64,000 bases of DNA from Solirubrobacterales bacterium (GTDB lineage: Bacteria; Actinomycetota; Thermoleophilia; Solirubrobacterales; 70-9). The stretch is from the NCBI GenBank assembly GCA_017882505.1, contig JADGPJ010000001.1:37642-101641 (forward strand). Reading direction: 5' to 3'. The notes under the pieces are model-generated. The model was not told the origin of the DNA, searched no databases, and saw only the letters and a list, made by a program, of their open reading frames with translations. This document shows, piece by piece, positions 47,051 through 55,718 of the stretch (positions are counted from its first letter, which is position 1; each line of letters starts with the position of its first letter). Both the position numbers and the translations under genes were made by a program.

Positions 47051-47617
47051 ATGCGCGTCCTGGTCATCGACAACTACGACTCCTTCACCTACAACCTGGT
47101 CCAGTACCTGGGTGAGCTGGGGGCGGAGATGGAAGTCGTCCGCAACGACAAGGCCGAGGTCGACGAGCTCCTGGAGCGCGGTCCCGACCGCCTCGTCGTC
47201 TCACCCGGACCCTGCACGCCCGCCGAGGCGGGGATCTCCGGCGAGGCGATCCGCGCCTTTGCCGAGGCCGGCATACCGGTGCTCGGCGTCTGTCTCGGCC
47301 ACCAGGCGATGGTCGAGGTCTTCGGCGGCAAGGTGATCCAGGGCGAGCCGGTGCACGGCAAGGACGCCGAGGTCGAGCACGACGGCAAGGCGATCTACGC
47401 CGGGATGCCGAACCCGTTCGTCGCCGGCCGCTACCACTCGCTCGTCGCCGATCCCGACCTTCCCGACGAGCTTGAGCTGAGCGCCAGCCTGGGCGACGTC
47501 GTGATGGGCGCCCGCCACCGCGAGCTGCCGGTCGAGGGAGTCCAGTTCCACCCCGAGTCGGTGCTGACCCCGCTCGGCAAGCACCTGCTGAACAACTTCC
47601 TCGGGGAGCGGTCGTAG
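47051..47617 (+). CDS. trpG: Anthranilate synthase component II (glutamine amidotransferase)
   Basis: 188 aa class I amidotransferase that provides ammonia to TrpE. The catalytic triad is visible: Cys in LGVCLGHQAM, and His and Glu in VQFHPESVLT. The start VLVIDNYDSFTYNLVQYLGE is typical. This component may also serve PabB for folate, as in many Gram-positive bacteria. TrpE and TrpG are separate, with no fusion to TrpD. Confidence 0.96.
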   Translation: MRVLVIDNYDSFTYNLVQYLGELGAEMEVVRNDKAEVDELLERGPDRLVVSPGPCTPAEAGISGEAIRAFAEAGIPVLGVCLGHQAMVEVFGGKVIQGEPVHGKDAEVEHDGKAIYAGMPNPFVAGRYHSLVADPDLPDELELSASLGDVVMGARHRELPVEGVQFHPESVLTPLGKHLLNNFLGERS

Positions 47618-47661
47618 TTGTTGCCGGATACCGGTAGGAAATACGACCGCAGGTTGGCGTG

Positions 47662-48690
47662 ATGCCCAACGACGTCGTCAGCCGGGCGATCGACGCGGTT
47701 TGCGCCGGCGACCACCTCACCGCTGACCACGCGTCAGCGGTGCTCTCGGAGATCATGGAGGGCCGCGCCGACCCGATCCAGACCGGCGCCTTCCTGATCG
47801 CGCTGCGGGCCAAGGGCGAGACTGTGCCCGAGCTGGTCGGCCTGGCGCGGACGATGCGCTCGCTGGCGGCGCCGGTTTCGAGCAGCCGGCCCGACCTCGT
47901 CGACACCGCAGGCACCGGCGGTGGGCCCTCGACCTTCAACGTCTCGACCGCGGCGGCGCTGGTCGCCGCCGGCGCCGGCTGCGCCGTCGCCAAGCACGGC
48001 AACCGCTCCAACACCAGCAGGTGCGGCTCGGCCGACCTGCTGGAGGCGCTCGGCGTCAACGTCGAGCTCGACCCCGAGCAGGTCGGGCGCTGCATCGACG
48101 AGGTCGGCTTCGGGTTCATGTTCGCTCCCCGCCACCACGCGGCGATGGCGCACGTGGTCCCGGCCCGAAAAGCGCTTGGCGTGCGGACGATCTTCAACTT
48201 CCTCGGACCGCTGACCAACCCGGCCGGGGCGACCCGGCAGCTGCTCGGGGTCGCCGACCGCCACTACCAGGAGACGATCGCCGAGGCGCTGGTCGGACTC
48301 GGCAGCGCGCGGGGGCTGGTCGTCGCCGCCGAGGACGGCCTCGACGAGATCTCGCTCTCCTCGCGGACGCGGGTGATCGAGGTCGCCGACGGCGGCACTT
48401 CGGAGTGGTTCGTCGAGCCCGGCCAGTTCGGCCTGGCGCCGGCCAGTCTGGAGGCGGTGGCGGGGGGGACGCCGGCGGAGAACGCCGCCGCGGTGCGCTC
48501 GGTGCTGGCGGGCGATTCCGGCCCCAAGCGCGACCTCACCCTGCTCAACGCCGCCGCCGCGATCTACGTCGGCGGCCTGGCCGCGGATCTCGACGAGGGG
48601 GTCGCCAAGGGGGCCGCGGCGATCGACTCGGGGGCGGCAGCCGGGATTCTCGACAAGCTGATCGCCGCAACGGTCCCCCCGGCCGTCTAG
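47662..48690 (+). CDS. trpD: Anthranilate phosphoribosyltransferase
   Basis: 342 aa. It adds the phosphoribosyl group from PRPP to anthranilate. The PRPP loop DTAGTGGGPSTFNVSTAAA, KHGNRSNTSRCGSADLLEALG and VRTIFNFLGPLTNPA identify TrpD. Two adjacent starts exist (GTG 47659, ATG 47662). The 44-base gap after trpG is the largest before trpC and contains TAGGAAATACGACC, possibly an internal promoter. Confidence 0.95.
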   Translation: MPNDVVSRAIDAVCAGDHLTADHASAVLSEIMEGRADPIQTGAFLIALRAKGETVPELVGLARTMRSLAAPVSSSRPDLVDTAGTGGGPSTFNVSTAAALVAAGAGCAVAKHGNRSNTSRCGSADLLEALGVNVELDPEQVGRCIDEVGFGFMFAPRHHAAMAHVVPARKALGVRTIFNFLGPLTNPAGATRQLLGVADRHYQETIAEALVGLGSARGLVVAAEDGLDEISLSSRTRVIEVADGGTSEWFVEPGQFGLAPASLEAVAGGTPAENAAAVRSVLAGDSGPKRDLTLLNAAAAIYVGGLAADLDEGVAKGAAAIDSGAAAGILDKLIAATVPPAV

Positions 48691-48710
48691 GCTCTACCAG
48701 TCAAGTGGGA

Positions 48711-49508
48711 ATGATCGAGCAGCTGATCGCCGGGGCCCGGCAAGGAGTGGAAGCGCGTCGCCGCGAGCTTCCGCAGGCCGAACTCGAGTCGCGGCTCTCT
48801 GCCCGTGGCGAGGATCGCCCCTTCAATGAGGCGCTGGTACGACCCGGTCTGTCGCTGATCGCCGAGTTCAAGCGGCGCTCGCCGAGCGCCGGCGAGATCT
48901 CCGCTTCGGCCGACGTCGCCGAGCAGGTCAGCGCCTACGAGCGCGGCGGCGCGGCGGCGCTCTCCGTGCTGACCGACGAACCGCACTTCGGCGGCTCGCT
49001 GGAGGATCTGCGCGCGGCCCGTGCGGCCTGCGGGATGCCGATCATCCGCAAGGACTTCATCGTCGATCGCTACCAGCTCTACGAGGCGGCGGTCAACGGC
49101 GCCGACGCGGTGCTGCTGATCGTCCGCGCCCTCGACGACGAGGACCTGCGGGCGCTCTACGAAGAGGCGCGCTCGATTGACCTCGACTGCCTGGTCGAGG
49201 TCCACGACGAGGAGGAGCTCGATCGGGCGCTGGAGGCCGACGCCGAGGTGATCGGGATCAACAACCGCAACCTCGACGAGGGCAGCGTGGACATCGCCAC
49301 CACCTTCGAGCTGATGCCCGACGTGCCAGCCGGCAAGACCGTCGTCGCCGAGAGCGGGATCTCCGGACGGGCCGAGCTGGAGGAGCTGGAGCGGGTCGGT
49401 GTCGACGCCGTCCTGATCGGCGGCGCCCTGATGTCCGCAGCCGACCCCGAGGCCAAGACGCGGGAGCTGACCGGCGCCGACGAAGGCACCCGGGAGCACC
49501 TCTACTAG
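48711..49508 (+). CDS. trpC: Indole-3-glycerol phosphate synthase
   Basis: 265 aa TIM barrel. SLIAEFKRRSPSAGEI (catalytic Lys), ALSVLTDEPHFGGSLEDL, MPIIRKDFIVDRYQLYEA, IGINNRNL and VAESGISGRAEL are diagnostic. It closes the indole ring to form indole-3-glycerol phosphate. It is separate from TrpF, which lies 1.4 kb downstream beyond htrA. A hairpin follows the stop. Confidence 0.95.
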   Translation: MIEQLIAGARQGVEARRRELPQAELESRLSARGEDRPFNEALVRPGLSLIAEFKRRSPSAGEISASADVAEQVSAYERGGAAALSVLTDEPHFGGSLEDLRAARAACGMPIIRKDFIVDRYQLYEAAVNGADAVLLIVRALDDEDLRALYEEARSIDLDCLVEVHDEEELDRALEADAEVIGINNRNLDEGSVDIATTFELMPDVPAGKTVVAESGISGRAELEELERVGVDAVLIGGALMSAADPEAKTRELTGADEGTREHLY

Positions 49509-49513
49509 CCGCT

Positions 49514-49528
49514 CGCACCCGGGGTGCG
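49514..49528 (+). terminator. Hairpin after trpC
   Basis: CGCACCC (49514-49520) and GGGTGCG (49522-49528) form a tight stem followed by GCGTCTTT. It lies six bases after the trpC stop and may end the first trp transcript before htrA. Confidence 0.4.
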
Positions 49529-49533
49529 GCGTC

Positions 49534-49562
49534 TTTAGAAGATCTTTCGCGATCATTTAGAA
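49534..49562 (+). promoter_or_regulatory. Paired TTTAGAA repeats upstream of htrA
   Basis: TTTAGAA occurs at 49534-49540 and 49556-49562, 22 bases apart (about two helical turns), each with GATC nearby. The stretch is AT-rich compared with the window. It could hold the htrA promoter or a regulator's operator. Confidence 0.35.
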
Positions 49563-49594
49563 ATGGATCAGCGCCGAGCGCGATCCTGGTCGCC

Positions 49595-50821
49595 ATGTCT
49601 ACGAAAAAGAGCGTCTTCCGCAACCCATTCTTTTCTGCCCTCTTCGGTGGGGCGATCGTCGCCGTCTTCGGCCTGATCGCGATCTCGGCCGGCTTGGTCA
49701 AGTCGGACGGCGGCTCGACGACGACCACCGCGGCGCCGATGACCGCACCCGTCTCCTCCAAGTCCGATGGCGAAAGCACGAACGTCGTCAACCAGATCTA
49801 CAAGGCCGACGGCAACGGCGTCGCCTTCATCGAATCGCAGATCCCGGCGACGGAAACCTCGACCCCCTCGCCCTTCGGCGAACCGGAATCCGAAGGCGGC
49901 GGCACCGCGACCGGGTCCGGCTTCGTGATCGACGGTGAAGGGCACATCCTCACCAACAACCACGTGATCGAAGGTGCCAGCAAGATCGAGGTCAAACTGG
50001 GTTCCTCCGACACCCAGTACACCGCCGAAGTCGTCGGCGCCGACCCGGCCTCCGACCTCGCCCTCCTCAAGGTCGACGCGCCGGCCTCCGAACTGCACCC
50101 GCTGACCCTCGGCGACTCCGCCCAGATGGAAGTCGGCGACCCCGTGGTCGCGATCGGCAACCCGTTCGGGCTCGACCGCACCGTCACCAGCGGTATCGTC
50201 TCGGCGCTCCAGCGCCAGATCCAGGCGCCCAACGGCTTCTCGATCTCGAACGTGATCCAGACCGACGCGGCGATCAACCCAGGCAACTCCGGCGGGCCGC
50301 TGATCAACTCCGAAGGCGAGGTGATCGGCATCAACTCGCAGATCGAGACCGGTGGCAGTGGCTCATCGGGCAACGTCGGCATCGGCTTCGCGATCCCGAT
50401 CAACACCGCCCGCGCCGAGATCCACCAGCTCGAGACCAAGGGCGAAGTCGAACACGCCTATCTCGGGATCGAAGGCGGCACGATCACCCCCAGCCTCGCC
50501 AAGGCGCTCAACCTGCCGGTGAGCGAAGGCGTGATCGTCCAGTCCGTCGTCAAGGGCGGGCCGGCCGACAAGGCCGGTGTCGAAGGCGGCAACACCTCGG
50601 CGACGATTGAAGGCGCCCAAGTCAGTCTCGGCGGCGACGTCATCACCGAAGTCAACGGCAAGAAGGTGGCGGGGATGGACGAAGTGGTCAACATCATCAA
50701 CGCCGCCGAGCCCGGTGAAGAAGTCGAACTGACGATCCTCCGGGACGGGCAGACCAAGCACGCCACGGTGACGCTCGGAAAGCGTCCGGCCTCGATCGAA
50801 GAAGCGACCTCGGGCGGATAG
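49595..50821 (+). CDS. HtrA/DegP-like membrane-anchored serine protease
   Basis: 408 aa. One N-terminal transmembrane helix (about 14-33) puts the protease outside the membrane. A Thr/Ser-rich linker leads to a trypsin-like domain with His in ILTNNHVIEG, Asp in ASDLALLKV and Ser in AINPGNSGGPL, and one PDZ domain (about 290-385). It degrades or senses misfolded envelope proteins. It interrupts the trp cluster between trpC and trpF and has its own upstream repeats and downstream terminator, so it is probably a separate unit. It favours GAA over GAG more than its neighbours. Confidence 0.93.
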   Translation: MSTKKSVFRNPFFSALFGGAIVAVFGLIAISAGLVKSDGGSTTTTAAPMTAPVSSKSDGESTNVVNQIYKADGNGVAFIESQIPATETSTPSPFGEPESEGGGTATGSGFVIDGEGHILTNNHVIEGASKIEVKLGSSDTQYTAEVVGADPASDLALLKVDAPASELHPLTLGDSAQMEVGDPVVAIGNPFGLDRTVTSGIVSALQRQIQAPNGFSISNVIQTDAAINPGNSGGPLINSEGEVIGINSQIETGGSGSSGNVGIGFAIPINTARAEIHQLETKGEVEHAYLGIEGGTITPSLAKALNLPVSEGVIVQSVVKGGPADKAGVEGGNTSATIEGAQVSLGGDVITEVNGKKVAGMDEVVNIINAAEPGEEVELTILRDGQTKHATVTLGKRPASIEEATSGG

Positions 50822-50829
50822 GGCTGCAG

Positions 50830-50854
50830 GGAGGGGGACCCTGGATCCCCCTCC
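50830..50854 (+). terminator. Terminator hairpin after htrA
   Basis: GGAGGGGGA (50830-50838) pairs perfectly with TCCCCCTCC (50846-50854) around a seven-base loop, eight bases after the stop. No T-run follows, but the stem is very stable. Confidence 0.6.
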
Positions 50855-50930
50855 GGGCGGCTCTTCGGCTTCGGGAGGGACCACCGCTTGCGACCGGGGC
50901 CAGAGCTATGGCTCGGTGACTCAGGTTCCG

Positions 50931-50936
50931 TAGTCT
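50931..50936 (+). promoter_or_regulatory. -10-like box TAGTCT for trpF
   Basis: TAGTCT is followed by six bases and the trpF ATG (50943). It probably starts the trpFBA transcript after the htrA terminator. Confidence 0.45.
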
Positions 50937-50942
50937 GGGGGG

Positions 50943-51578
50943 ATGCGGGTGAAGATCTGTGGGATCACGAATCTGGACGATGCGGCAGAGGCCGTGCTGC
51001 TTGGCGCCTGGGCCGTCGGATTGATCCACTACGACAGGAGCCCGCGGGCTGTCGATCCCGGCGCGGCGGCTGAGATCGGGGCGGCGTTCAGGCGTAAGTG
51101 CGAGGTCGTCGGCGTATTCGTCAATCCGACCCTCGACGAGGTGGCGAAGGCGGTCGAGAACGTGGGGATGACGATGGTGCAGTTGAACGGGTCGGAGGGG
51201 GAGTCGTTCTGCGCCGAGGTGGCGAGGAAAACTGGCGTAAAGGTGATCAAGGCGATTCATGTGTCCAGCGCCGCCGATGTTCACGCCGCCGAGTCGTATC
51301 GGACCGACTTCCATCTTTTCGACAAGCGGGGCAAGGGCCTCTGGGGCGGCACCGGGGAGAGCTTCGACTGGGAGCTGCTGCGCGGGCACCGCTCCGACAT
51401 CCCGGACATCCTCGCCGGCGGACTGCGGCCGGACAACGTCGCCGCGGCGATCGCGGTCACGCAGCCCTTCGCGGTCGACGTCGCCAGCGGCGTCGAGGCC
51501 GAGCCGGGCCGCAAGGACCACGCGGCGATGGCCGCCTTCTTCGAGGCCGTTCAGCCGGCCGGCATCACCGCGCCATGA
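50943..51578 (+). CDS. trpF: Phosphoribosylanthranilate isomerase
   Basis: 211 aa TIM barrel catalysing the Amadori rearrangement in tryptophan synthesis. KICGIT (catalytic Cys), [32 protein letters not shown] and [16 protein letters not shown] (catalytic Asp) are present. Its stop overlaps the trpB ATG (ATGA). The first half has more T- and G-ending codons than trpB. Confidence 0.95.
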   Translation: MRVKICGITNLDDAAEAVLLGAWAVGLIHYDRSPRAVDPGAAAEIGAAFRRKCEVVGVFVNPTLDEVAKAVENVGMTMVQLNGSEGESFCAEVARKTGVKVIKAIHVSSAADVHAAESYRTDFHLFDKRGKGLWGGTGESFDWELLRGHRSDIPDILAGGLRPDNVAAAIAVTQPFAVDVASGVEAEPGRKDHAAMAAFFEAVQPAGITAP

Positions 51579-52753
51579 GCGCGATCGAGGAGCGTTTTGG
51601 GCCCTATGGGGGACGCTACGTGCCGGAGACGCTGATTGCGGCCCTGGACGAGCTCACCGCGGCCTGGATCGAGGCCCGCGAGGACGCCGACTTCGTCGCC
51701 CGCCTCGAGCTCCTGCGGCGGGACTTCATCGGCCGCCCGACCCCGCTCTACCTGGCGCAGCGGCTCTCCGAGCGGGTCGGCTCCAAGGTCTACCTGAAGC
51801 GCGAGGACCTCGCCCACACCGGCGCCCACAAGATCAACAACGCGCTCGGCCAGGCGCTGCTCGCCGAGCGGATGGGCAAGCCGCGGGTGATCGCCGAGAC
51901 CGGGGCCGGGCAGCACGGCGTCGCCACCGCGACCGCCTGCGCCCTGCTCGGCCTCGAGTGCGTCGTCTACATGGGCACCGAGGACATCCGCCGCCAGGCG
52001 CCCAACGTCGAGCGGATGCGCCTGCTGGGAGCCGAGGTGGCGCCGGTGGAGGCCGGCGCGCGCACGCTCAAGGAGGCGGTCAGCGCCGCGATCCGCGACT
52101 GGGTCGCCAACGTCGAGACGACCCACTACGTGATCGGCTCCGCCGTCGGGCCGGCGCCCTACCCGGCTCTGGTCCGCGACCTGCAGCGGGTGATCGGCGA
52201 GGAGGCGCGCGAGCAGTCGCTCGCCGCCGAGGGCGCACTGCCTGCCCGGGTGATCGCCTGCGTCGGCGGCGGCTCCAACGCGATCGGCATCTTCAGCCCC
52301 TTCGTCGCCGACGCCGAGGTGGCGCTGATCGGCGTCGAGGCGGCGGGCGAGGGGCTCGACACGCTGCGCCACGGCGCCTCGCTCGGCGCCGGCAGTACCG
52401 GGGTCCTGCACGGTTCGCTCTCGGCCGTGCTTGCCGACGAGGAGGGTCAGATCCTCGAGGCGCACTCGGTCTCGGCCGGCCTCGACTACCCGGGCGTCGG
52501 TCCCGAGCACGCTCAGCTGCGCGACACCGGCCGCGCCACCTACGTCTCCATCTCCGACCGCCAGGCGCTGGCCGCGTTCGGCCGGCTCTCGCGCCTGGAG
52601 GGGATCATCCCGGCGCTCGAGTCCTCGCACGCGATCGCCTGGCTCCTGGAGAACCCGGGTGAGAGTGGATTCGACGTGCTCTGTCTCTCGGGGCGCGGGG
52701 ACAAGGACCTTGCCGAGTATCTGGAGCAGACCGGGAAGGGGGCCGGGGGGTGA
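51575..52753 (+). CDS. trpB: Tryptophan synthase beta subunit
   Basis: 392 aa PLP enzyme that joins indole and serine. The PLP lysine lies in [13 protein letters not shown], and [20 protein letters not shown] and [13 protein letters not shown] are conserved. Start ATG 51575 gives the classical form ([20 protein letters not shown]). The stop overlaps the trpA GTG (GTGA), inside a long inverted repeat. Confidence 0.97.
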   Translation: MSAIEERFGPYGGRYVPETLIAALDELTAAWIEAREDADFVARLELLRRDFIGRPTPLYLAQRLSERVGSKVYLKREDLAHTGAHKINNALGQALLAERMGKPRVIAETGAGQHGVATATACALLGLECVVYMGTEDIRRQAPNVERMRLLGAEVAPVEAGARTLKEAVSAAIRDWVANVETTHYVIGSAVGPAPYPALVRDLQRVIGEEAREQSLAAEGALPARVIACVGGGSNAIGIFSPFVADAEVALIGVEAAGEGLDTLRHGASLGAGSTGVLHGSLSAVLADEEGQILEAHSVSAGLDYPGVGPEHAQLRDTGRATYVSISDRQALAAFGRLSRLEGIIPALESSHAIAWLLENPGESGFDVLCLSGRGDKDLAEYLEQTGKGAGG

Positions 52754-52803
52754 CCCCCCTGAGCAACAGCGGGGAGGCTCCGGGGAGTCACCCCCCGGCC
52801 CCC
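52738..52803. repeat. 17-bp perfect inverted repeat across the trpB/trpA junction
   Basis: Bases 52738-52754 (GGGGGCCGGGGGGTGAC) are the exact reverse complement of 52787-52803. The left arm contains the trpB stop and the trpA GTG start; the 32-base loop and right arm encode the trpA N-terminal extension. As RNA it would make a very stable hairpin covering the trpA start. Confidence 0.85.
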
Positions 52804-53622
52804 GTCACCGCGGTGCCCACTACTGGCGAGGAGCGGATCGCCGGGGCCTTTCGGGAGGCGCGCGAGGAAGGCCGCGCCGCGCTGATGCCCTACATGATGG
52901 CCGGCTTTCCCGACCGTGAGTCCTCGCTCGCGGTCGCGGCTGCTTACGTTGATTCCGGGGCTGACCTGATCGAGTTGGGGGTTCCGTTCTCTGATCCGCT
53001 GGCCGATGGGCCGACGATCCACGATGCGGCCACCAAGGCGCTGGAGGCGGGGGCTACTTTGGCGACGACGCTGGAGGTCTGCCGCTCGGTCTCGGAACGG
53101 ATCCCGGTCGTGCTGATGATCTACGCGAACATGGTCTTCGCCCACGGCGGCGCCGCCGAGTTCGCCCGCCTGGCGCGGGCCGCCGGGGCCGCCGGGGCGA
53201 TCATCCCCGACCTGCCGCTGGGCGAAGCCGAGGATGTCCGCGAGGCGTTTGCCGCCGCGGGCCTGGCTCTGGTGCCGCTGGTGGCGCCGACGACGCCCCC
53301 GGAGCGCCGGGCGCGGATCTGCGCCGTCGCCCGCGGTTTCGTCTACGTCGTCTCCACGGTCGGGACGACCGGCGAGCGGGCCGAGGTCCCGGCCTCGCTG
53401 GCCGAGCTGGTTGCGGCGACCAAGGCTGACGCGGTGACGCCGGTCGCGGTCGGCTTCGGGATCGGGACCGCCGCCCAGGCCGCCGAGGTGGGGCGGATCG
53501 CCGACGGCGTCATCGTCGGGAGCCGTCTCGTCCGCGCCACCGCCGGGGCGGGCTCGCCGCAGGCCGCCGCCGATGCCGTCGCCGGCTTCCTCAGCGAGGC
53601 GCGCGTCGCCCTCGCCGAGTGA
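52750..53622 (+). CDS. trpA: Tryptophan synthase alpha subunit
   Basis: 290 aa TIM barrel that cleaves indole-3-glycerol phosphate. [36 protein letters not shown] (catalytic Glu and Asp) and [13 protein letters not shown] are diagnostic. The first 25 residues (Pro/Ser/Thr-rich) precede the family's usual start near [19 protein letters not shown] and are encoded by the inverted repeat. GTG 52815 downstream could be an alternative start giving a standard N-terminus. Confidence 0.95.
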   Translation: MTPLSNSGEAPGSHPPAPVTAVPTTGEERIAGAFREAREEGRAALMPYMMAGFPDRESSLAVAAAYVDSGADLIELGVPFSDPLADGPTIHDAATKALEAGATLATTLEVCRSVSERIPVVLMIYANMVFAHGGAAEFARLARAAGAAGAIIPDLPLGEAEDVREAFAAAGLALVPLVAPTTPPERRARICAVARGFVYVVSTVGTTGERAEVPASLAELVAATKADAVTPVAVGFGIGTAAQAAEVGRIADGVIVGSRLVRATAGAGSPQAAADAVAGFLSEARVALAE

Positions 53623-53627
53623 GCGAT

Positions 53628-53633
53628 TAGGAT
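53628..53633 (+). promoter_or_regulatory. -10-like box TAGGAT
   Basis: TAGGAT is followed by nine bases and the ATG at 53643 of a mini membrane protein. Confidence 0.35.
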
Positions 53634-53642
53634 TGCCGCCGT

Positions 53643-53789
53643 ATGGGAATGGTCGTAACGCTATTTCTGGCTCTCGCCGCGATGACGGTCTGCTACGCCC
53701 TCGGGCAGGGTGGCCCGGTCGCCGGCCTGGTCTTCTTCACGGTGCTGCTGGTCGGCGCCGCGATCCGCGTTCTCGCGCCCAAAGCCTGA
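53643..53789 (+). CDS. Small two-helix membrane protein
   Basis: 48 aa. Two hydrophobic segments (about 3-19 and 25-43) are separated by GQGGP, ending in a basic IRVLAPKA. This is a helical hairpin with both ends likely cytoplasmic. I recognise no family. It lies 20 bases after trpA with its own -10-like box and is convergent with the methyltransferase gene 37 bases away. Confidence 0.5.
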   Translation: MGMVVTLFLALAAMTVCYALGQGGPVAGLVFFTVLLVGAAIRVLAPKA

Positions 53790-53826
53790 GCTGCCCGCAG
53801 GAGCCGGGAGCGAGGGTTGGCGGCGC

Positions 53827-54645
53827 TCAGGCGCGAGTCGCGACGACCTGCAGGTACTCCGGTTCGATCACCAGCGCCCGCTCCCCGGCCGTGTTGACCT
53901 CTTCCAGGAAGGAGCGGAGGTCGGCGGTGAGCGCGGCCTCGCCAGCGGGCCCGACTTTCTCGTAGGCCGCCTTGATCGGGCCGAAGTAGGCGCGGAAGAA
54001 CCCCAGGTAGTGGTCGGCGGAGCGGAAGACCTGGCGCGACTTGAGCTTTTCGGCCCGTAGCTCGGAGATGCCCTCGCCGAACAGCTCCCGCACCCGCTCC
54101 TCGGTTCCCCAGAGGATCGGCGGCATCACGCCGGGAGGCGGCCCGCCGGTGTGCTTGAGCATCGTCAGGAACATCTGGGCGACGCCGCCGTCGGGGGTCC
54201 AGTTGGCCATCCCGATCCGCCCGCCAGGCTTGACCACGCGCAGCAGCTCGGCCGCGGTGCGCTCCTGGTCGGGGGCGAACATGGCGCCGAAGATCGACAT
54301 CGCGACGTCGAAGCTGGCGTCCTCGAAGGGCAGGTTCTGAGCGTCGGCCTCGACGAACTCGACCTCGAGCCGCTCGGCCGACGCCCGCTCGCGGCCGCGC
54401 TCGAGCAGGGCCGGGACGAAGTCGGCGCCGACCGTGTTGCCCCAGGTACGCCGCGCCGCCGCGATCGCGCCGTTGCCGCTGCCGCAGGCGACGTCCAGCA
54501 CCCGCTCGTCGGGCACGATCTCGAGCGCTTCGACGAGCACCTCGGCGGCGTTGACGACGAGGCTCGCGACCATCGCGAAGTCGCCCTCCGACCAGGTCTG
54601 CTGCTGCATCCGGGTGATTGCGGCGAGATCGGGAGCGTCGTTCAT
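53827..54645 (-). CDS. Class I SAM-dependent methyltransferase (UbiE/COQ5-like)
   Basis: 272 aa from ATG 54645. The Rossmann-type domain has motif I VLDVACGSGNGAIAAAR, VGADFVPALLERGRERA, the acidic VEADAQNLPFEDASFDVAMS and motif III-like LLRVVKPGGRIGMANWTPDG. This resembles UbiE/Methyltransf_11 enzymes; the substrate is unknown. It starts 13 bases after pfkA with GAGAGG upstream, so it is probably the second gene of a pfkA operon. An in-frame ATG at 54681 would overlap the pfkA end and is less likely. Confidence 0.85.
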   Translation of the reverse strand: MNDAPDLAAITRMQQQTWSEGDFAMVASLVVNAAEVLVEALEIVPDERVLDVACGSGNGAIAAARRTWGNTVGADFVPALLERGRERASAERLEVEFVEADAQNLPFEDASFDVAMSIFGAMFAPDQERTAAELLRVVKPGGRIGMANWTPDGGVAQMFLTMLKHTGGPPPGVMPPILWGTEERVRELFGEGISELRAEKLKSRQVFRSADHYLGFFRAYFGPIKAAYEKVGPAGEAALTADLRSFLEEVNTAGERALVIEPEYLQVVATRA

Positions 54646-54658
54646 CTGGAGCAGCCTC

Positions 54659-55693
54659 TCAGGTGTAGAAGCGCTTGGCAATCTCGAGTATGTCGAGGTC
54701 GACGCTCTTGACCTTGGTCGCTTGCTCGAGCGGGATCCCGACCATCTCGGTGCCTTGGATCGCCGCCATCTTGCCGAAGTCTCCGGTTTTGGCCAGCTCG
54801 TAGGCGCAGGCGCCGAACCTGGTCGCGAGGACGCGGTCGGTCGAGGTCGGGGTGCCGCCGCGCTGAACGTGCCCCAGCACGGTCACCCGGGTTTCGTAGC
54901 CGGTGCGGGACTCCAGCTCGGTGGCCAGCGCGACGCCGATCCCTCCGAGCCGTGGATAGCCGTACTCGTCGGTGTCCTTGACCGGCTGGATCAGCCGCTC
55001 CTCGCCGCTGGCGAAGGCCAGCTTGGCGCCCTCGGCGACGACGATGATCGAGAAGTCCTTGCCGTGGTCGTGACGCCGAAGAACGCCCGACGCCACCTCC
55101 TCGACGGTGGTGATCGTCTCCGGGATGACGATCCCGTCGGCACCCCCGGCCAACCCCGCGTAGGCGGCGATCCAGCCGGTGTTGCGTCCCATCACCTCGA
55201 CGACCATGATCCGGTCGTGGGACTGGGCCGTGGTGTGGAGGCGGTCGATCGCGTCGGTGACGGTCTGCACCGCGGTGTCGAAGCCGAAGGTGAAATCGGT
55301 GCCGCCGACGTCGTTGTCGATCGTCTTCGGCACGCCGACGAGGGGCAGGCCGTGATCGGCGTACAGCTGGCGGGTGATCTCCATCGTGTGCTCGCCACCG
55401 ATCGCGACGACGGCGTCGAGCCGCTGCTCGGTGAAGGCGCGCTCGACCTTCTCGACGGCGTTTTCCCGGACCGGCTCGAAGCTCGAGGTGCTGAGGATCG
55501 TCCCGCCGAGCTGGAGGATGCCGGCGACGGTGTGCATGTCGAGCGTTATGTAGTCGTTCTCGGCCAGGCCGCGGTAGCCGCGGCGGATCCCGATCGCCTC
55601 GTCGCCACGCTGGATCGCCGAGCGGGCGACGGCGCGGATCGCCGCGTTCAGGCCCGGGCAGTCGCCGCCGGCGGTGAGGACTCCGATTCGCAT
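54659..55693 (-). CDS. pfkA: 6-phosphofructokinase, actinobacterial PfkA2-like group
   Basis: 344 aa. MRIGVLTAGGDCPGLNAAIRAV, GGTILSTSS, GVPKTIDNDVGGTDFTFGF and MVVEVMGRNTGWIA identify the family, which phosphorylates fructose-6-phosphate. The two donor-determining positions read His102 (in GGEHT) and Lys123 (in PKTIDND). Gly at the first position indicates ATP and Asp indicates PPi; Lys at the second is usual in the PPi-like clade. So donor use (ATP or PPi) is uncertain. A longer frame upstream of ATG 55693 has no family sequence. Start codon and -10 box are shared with a divergent gene in 25 bases. Confidence 0.93.
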   Translation of the reverse strand: MRIGVLTAGGDCPGLNAAIRAVARSAIQRGDEAIGIRRGYRGLAENDYITLDMHTVAGILQLGGTILSTSSFEPVRENAVEKVERAFTEQRLDAVVAIGGEHTMEITRQLYADHGLPLVGVPKTIDNDVGGTDFTFGFDTAVQTVTDAIDRLHTTAQSHDRIMVVEVMGRNTGWIAAYAGLAGGADGIVIPETITTVEEVASGVLRRHDHGKDFSIIVVAEGAKLAFASGEERLIQPVKDTDEYGYPRLGGIGVALATELESRTGYETRVTVLGHVQRGGTPTSTDRVLATRFGACAYELAKTGDFGKMAAIQGTEMVGIPLEQATKVKSVDLDILEIAKRFYT

Positions 55694-55718
55694 GAGGTCG
55701 AGTTTAGGATCGACGCCC
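55694..55718. promoter_or_regulatory. 25-bp divergent promoter, pfkA and lipoprotein
   Basis: Only 25 bases separate the ATG of pfkA (minus) from the GTG of the lipoprotein gene (plus). TAAACT for pfkA (55701-55706 read on minus) and TAGGAT for the lipoprotein (55705-55710) overlap by two bases, at seven and eight bases from their start codons. Neither side has a ribosome site. Confidence 0.55.
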
